Shown: in pieces, positions 61,160 through 64,000 of the stretch | How the letters are laid out: every line of letters begins with the position of its first letter | Position numbering within the stretch: position 1 is the stretch's first letter | From: Paracoccus jeotgali | GTDB taxonomy: Bacteria; Pseudomonadota; Alphaproteobacteria; Rhodobacterales; Rhodobacteraceae | Length of the DNA: 64,000 nucleotides | Direction: 5' to 3' | Assembly (NCBI RefSeq): GCF_002865605.1 | Contig: NZ_CP025583.1 | Span: 352,501-416,500, forward strand | Notes under the pieces: generated by a model | What the model saw: only the letters and a program-made list of their open reading frames with translations | The model's database searches: none | Told to the model about the DNA's origin: nothing | Made by a program: the position numbers and the translations under genes

Positions 61160-63085
61160 ATGGCTTTCGTCAATTTCCTTCGCCACTGGGCGCATTGGTT
61201 CGAATCACGGGTCGCGCCCTATCCGCAGGCCGCGCCCGAGATGCCTCCGTCGCGGTTCTGGCCGTTTCTGTGGCATTATGCGCGGCCCTTTGCGCCCTGG
61301 CTGATCCTGCTGGCCGTGACCGTCGCCATCGTCGCGGTGATCGAGGTGGCGCTGTTCGGCTATCTGGGCACGCTCGTTGACCAGCTTGCCGCAACCCCGC
61401 GCGAGGGCTTCTGGGCGGCCGAGGGGCGGCGCCTGACGGGTATGGCGGTGCTGTTTCTGGTCGTGCTGCCGCTGGTCAACCTGCTGGCCTCGATGGTGCT
61501 GCATCAGGTGTTGATGGGCAACTTCCCGCAGCGCATCCGCTGGCAGGGGCATCGCTGGCTGATGGCGCAGTCGATGGGCTTCTTTCAGGACGAATTTGCC
61601 GGCCGGATCGCCGCCAAGCTGATGCAGACCGCGCTGGCGCTGCGCGAGGTGGTGCTGAAGATGACCGATGTCGCGGTCTATGTCGGCGTCTATGTGGTTG
61701 GCGCGCTGGCGCTGGCGGCCTCGCAGGATTGGCGGCTGGCGCTGCCCTTCATGGTGTGGCTGGGGCTTTACGCGGTGCTGCTGCGGCTGATCGTGCCGCG
61801 GCTGGGGCAGGTGGCGCAGGCGCAGGCCGATGCGCGCTCGGCGCTGACCGGGCAGGTGGTCGACAGCTATACCAACGTCTCGACGGTCAAGCTGTTCTCG
61901 CATTCCGCGCGCGAGGAAAGCTGGCTGCTGCGCGGGATGGAGCGGTTTCTTGGCACCGTCCACGGACAGATGCGGCTGTCGGCGCTGCAGGACGTGCTGC
62001 TGAACCTGCTGAACGTCATGCTGGTCGCGGTGGTGACCGGGCTGGGGCTGATGTTGTGGCACACCGGCCAGGTCGAGGTCGGCGCGTTGGCCGTCTGCGT
62101 GCCGCTGGCGCTGCGGCTGAACAACATGTCGCACTGGATCACATGGGAGTTCGCCGCGCTGTTCGAGAATATCGGCACCGTCCGCGACGGGATCGAGACG
62201 ATGTCACGCCCCGCGCTGGTCACCGATGCGCCCGGCGCCAAGCCGCTGCAGGTCGCGCAGGGGCGGGTGCGGTTCGACCGCGTCACCTTCCGCTATGACG
62301 GGCAGCCATCGGGACGGCAGCTTGCGGTGCTGGACGACCTCAGCCTCGACATTGCACCGGGGGAACGGGTCGGGCTGATCGGGCGGTCGGGGGCGGGCAA
62401 ATCGACGCTGGTGAACCTGCTGCTGCGCTTTCACGACGTCGAATCGGGCCGGATCACCATTGACGGACAGGACATTGCGCAGGTGACGCAGGACAGTCTG
62501 CGCGCGCAGATCGGGGTGGTGACGCAGGATAACAGCCTGCTGCACCGCTCGCTGCGCGAAAACATCGCCTATGGCCGCCCCGACGCGACCGAGCAACAGA
62601 TCGCCCGCGCCGTCGAGATGGCCGAGGCGCAGGGCTTCATCGACGATCTGGCCGACGCCAACGGCCGCAGCGGGCTCGAGGCGCATGTGGGCGAGCGGGG
62701 CGTCAAGCTGTCGGGCGGCCAGCGCCAGCGGATCGCCATTGCGCGGGTGGCGCTGAAGGACGCGCCGATCCTGGTGCTGGACGAGGCGACTTCGGCGCTG
62801 GACAGCGAGGTCGAGGCGGCGATCCAGTCGCGGCTGGACCTGCTGATGCAGGGCAAGACCGTCATCGCCATCGCGCACCGGCTGTCCACCATTGCCGCGA
62901 TGGACCGGCTGATCGTGCTGGATCAGGGCCGCATCGTCGAGGTCGGCACCCATGCCGAACTGCTGGGGCAGGGCGGGCTGTATGCGCGGCTGTGGTCGCG
63001 CCAGTCGGGCGGGTTTCTGGCCCCCGACGAACCCGAAACCGCACCGGCCCAAGCCCCGGCCCCCGCCCCGGCACGCGCCATTTAA
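61160..63085 (+). CDS. ABC exporter, fused membrane and ATPase domains (MsbA-type)
   Basis: The 641-residue half-transporter has six transmembrane helices (about 40-345) and a C-terminal ATPase: Walker A GLIGRSGAGKSTLVNLLLRF, signature LSGGQRQRIAIARVALKDA, Walker B ILVLDEATSALDS and the H-loop AIAHRLSTIAAMDRL. It works as a homo- or heterodimer; lipid, peptide or drug export cannot be told apart. ATG 61160 is preferred to a frame-extending ATG at 61121, but no Shine-Dalgarno sequence is clear. An Ala/Pro-rich tail ends the protein. Confidence 0.9.
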   Translation: MAFVNFLRHWAHWFESRVAPYPQAAPEMPPSRFWPFLWHYARPFAPWLILLAVTVAIVAVIEVALFGYLGTLVDQLAATPREGFWAAEGRRLTGMAVLFLVVLPLVNLLASMVLHQVLMGNFPQRIRWQGHRWLMAQSMGFFQDEFAGRIAAKLMQTALALREVVLKMTDVAVYVGVYVVGALALAASQDWRLALPFMVWLGLYAVLLRLIVPRLGQVAQAQADARSALTGQVVDSYTNVSTVKLFSHSAREESWLLRGMERFLGTVHGQMRLSALQDVLLNLLNVMLVAVVTGLGLMLWHTGQVEVGALAVCVPLALRLNNMSHWITWEFAALFENIGTVRDGIETMSRPALVTDAPGAKPLQVAQGRVRFDRVTFRYDGQPSGRQLAVLDDLSLDIAPGERVGLIGRSGAGKSTLVNLLLRFHDVESGRITIDGQDIAQVTQDSLRAQIGVVTQDNSLLHRSLRENIAYGRPDATEQQIARAVEMAEAQGFIDDLADANGRSGLEAHVGERGVKLSGGQRQRIAIARVALKDAPILVLDEATSALDSEVEAAIQSRLDLLMQGKTVIAIAHRLSTIAAMDRLIVLDQGRIVEVGTHAELLGQGGLYARLWSRQSGGFLAPDEPETAPAQAPAPAPARAI

Positions 63086-63161
63086 GCCGCCGCGATTTCG
63101 CGAAACCGCGCGCTGCCCCCTTGCGCCGCGCCCGGTTCCGCACTAATCAGGCGCGCGGCCT

Positions 63162-63237
63162 AGGGGTATAGCTCAGTTGGTAGAGCATCGGTCTCCAAAA
63201 CCGAGGGTCGTGGGTTCGAGTCCCTCTGCCCCTGCCA
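63162..63237 (+). tRNA. tRNA-Trp (anticodon CCA)
   Basis: The 76-nt cloverleaf is complete: acceptor AGGGGTA with TGCCCCT, D arm GCTC-AGTTGGTA-GAGC, anticodon stem TCGGT/ACCGA with loop CTCCAAA (anticodon CCA at 63195-63197), T arm with GGTTCGAGTC, discriminator G, and an encoded 3' CCA. Confidence 0.96.
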
Positions 63238-63309
63238 GCCGCATCTGACGACGCCCGCGCGGCGTCGCGCCGTCCCTGCCACAGATCGTGCCGTTCCGGG
63301 GGTTCCAAC

Positions 63310-64000
63310 ATCAGCGTCAGCCTGCATATCGGGGTCCACAAGACCGCGACCACGGAAGTGCAATGGGCGCTGGACAAGGCGCGCACGCGGCTGGAGCAGG
63401 GCGGGCTGACCTATCTGGGCCCCGAAAGCCTGCGCGGCCAGCGGCTTGACCTGCATCTGTATCTGCGGACCCTTGGCGGTCATCTGGCCGACCGGATCGC
63501 TGGTGATCTGCGCGGGCTGATGGACGGCCGGCCGGACCTGCTGCTGTCGGATGAGAACATGATCGGCACCACGGCGCGGGGCGCGGTGATCGGGCCGGAC
63601 GGCGCGCTTTATCCCCGCGCGGATGAGGGGCTGGGCCGCGTGCTGGCGGTGCTGCCCGAAGGGCCGAAGGTGCAGGTCTTCATGGCCGTGCGCGATTTTG
63701 CCAGCTTCATCACCTCGACCTATTCCCAGCAGCTTCGCAAACCCCTGCCTTTGCATCACGAGGTCTATCTGCGCGATTTCCGGCTGGACGCGATGTCCTG
63801 GGCCGCCCTGGCGCGGCGGGTGCTGTCGCATCCGCGCGTCGGCCGGCTGATCTGCTGGCGGTATGAGGATCACGGCGCGATCCGCCCGGCGCTGCTGGAC
63901 CGGATGCTGGGGCCGGAACTGGCGGCGATCGTGCCGCACTCGCGCCGGATGAACGCCGGGATCTCGCAGGCCGCCTATGACGCCTTTGTCGCCGCCGCGA
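63310..64000 (+). CDS. Sulfotransferase-like protein, partial, no canonical start codon
   Basis: The frame encodes SVSLHIGVHKTATTEVQWAL, the phosphosulfate-binding P-loop-like head of sulfotransferase-family proteins, then LLLSDENMIGTTARG and VQVFMAVRDFASFITSTYSQ, the second conserved site, and runs off the right edge after about 230 residues. In frame there is no ATG, GTG or TTG between the stop at 63181 and the conserved head. ATC 63310, 7 nt after GGGGG, is the only placeable start. It may be a 5'-truncated pseudogene or use a rare start. Confidence 0.6.
   Translation, partial: MSVSLHIGVHKTATTEVQWALDKARTRLEQGGLTYLGPESLRGQRLDLHLYLRTLGGHLADRIAGDLRGLMDGRPDLLLSDENMIGTTARGAVIGPDGALYPRADEGLGRVLAVLPEGPKVQVFMAVRDFASFITSTYSQQLRKPLPLHHEVYLRDFRLDAMSWAALARRVLSHPRVGRLICWRYEDHGAIRPALLDRMLGPELAAIVPHSRRMNAGISQAAYDAFVAAA

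Noticed and set aside
63160..63939. 259-codon minus-strand frame across tRNA-Trp and the last gene
   Set aside because: It runs antisense through a perfect tRNA cloverleaf and opposite a frame with conserved sulfotransferase motifs.

Overview
The window is high-GC, densely coded alphaproteobacterial DNA of Rhodobacteraceae type, most likely a Paracoccus or a close relative. The evidence is a complete 14-subunit complex I (nuo/NQO) operon whose gene order, and whose extra reading frames (URFs) between structural genes, follow the known P. denitrificans NQO cluster. NuoG and NuoI read like the Paracoccus proteins. A FolE2-type GTP cyclohydrolase, a ccmABCDG block, and a DUF1127 gene with a CCUCCUCCC hairpin array point to the same family.

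Layout. 1-750: the end of an MFS exporter gene and a GlsB-type membrane protein. 987-22446: a putative promoter, then nuoA-N with about six interspersed accessory genes (a NuoE-like C-terminal domain protein, a small membrane protein, a secreted protein, a lipoprotein, a 56-residue protein and a carboxymuconolactone-decarboxylase-like protein), then birA, coaX and the RNase J gene, closed by a GC-rich terminator. 22450-25933: an SLC13-type transporter, trmB and mazG. 26126-32215: yajC-secD-secF, an Mth938/NDUFAF3-like gene and ccmABCDG, linking membrane protein insertion with respiratory assembly. 32222-39587 (minus strand): uvrD with an alphaproteobacterial LexA box, folE2, metZ, a YciB/IspZ-like gene, an EamA transporter and a DUF1223 protein. 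39816-42584: aconitase.

43485-45062 is the most unusual region. A minus-strand transcription unit starts at a heat-shock-sigma-like promoter and encodes a 74-residue DUF1127 protein. It is followed by eight hairpins with CCUCCUCCC-type loops, arranged as four two-hairpin units; the last hairpin doubles as the intrinsic terminator. This matches the CcaF1-CcsR (cuckoo RNA) arrangement known from Rhodobacter sphaeroides. Divergent from it is an unusually long leader of the division/cell-wall (dcw) cluster. It ends in a strong intrinsic terminator just before mraZ, as expected for an UpsM-like leader-derived sRNA.

45063-54162: mraZ-rsmH-ftsL-ftsI-murE-murF-mraY-murD, where the dcw cluster stops; ftsW, murG, murC and ftsZ do not follow. 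54247-64000: an SH3 protein, parC, a cytochrome b561/cytochrome c' pair, a TerB-like protein with a glycine-rich repeat, tuf, an ABC exporter, tRNA-Trp(CCA), and a sulfotransferase-like gene that runs off the right edge and has no normal start codon.

Functionally the window joins respiration (complex I, cytochrome c maturation, aconitase), envelope growth (dcw, Sec) and stress-responsive RNA regulation. No insertion sequence, prophage or CRISPR array was seen.
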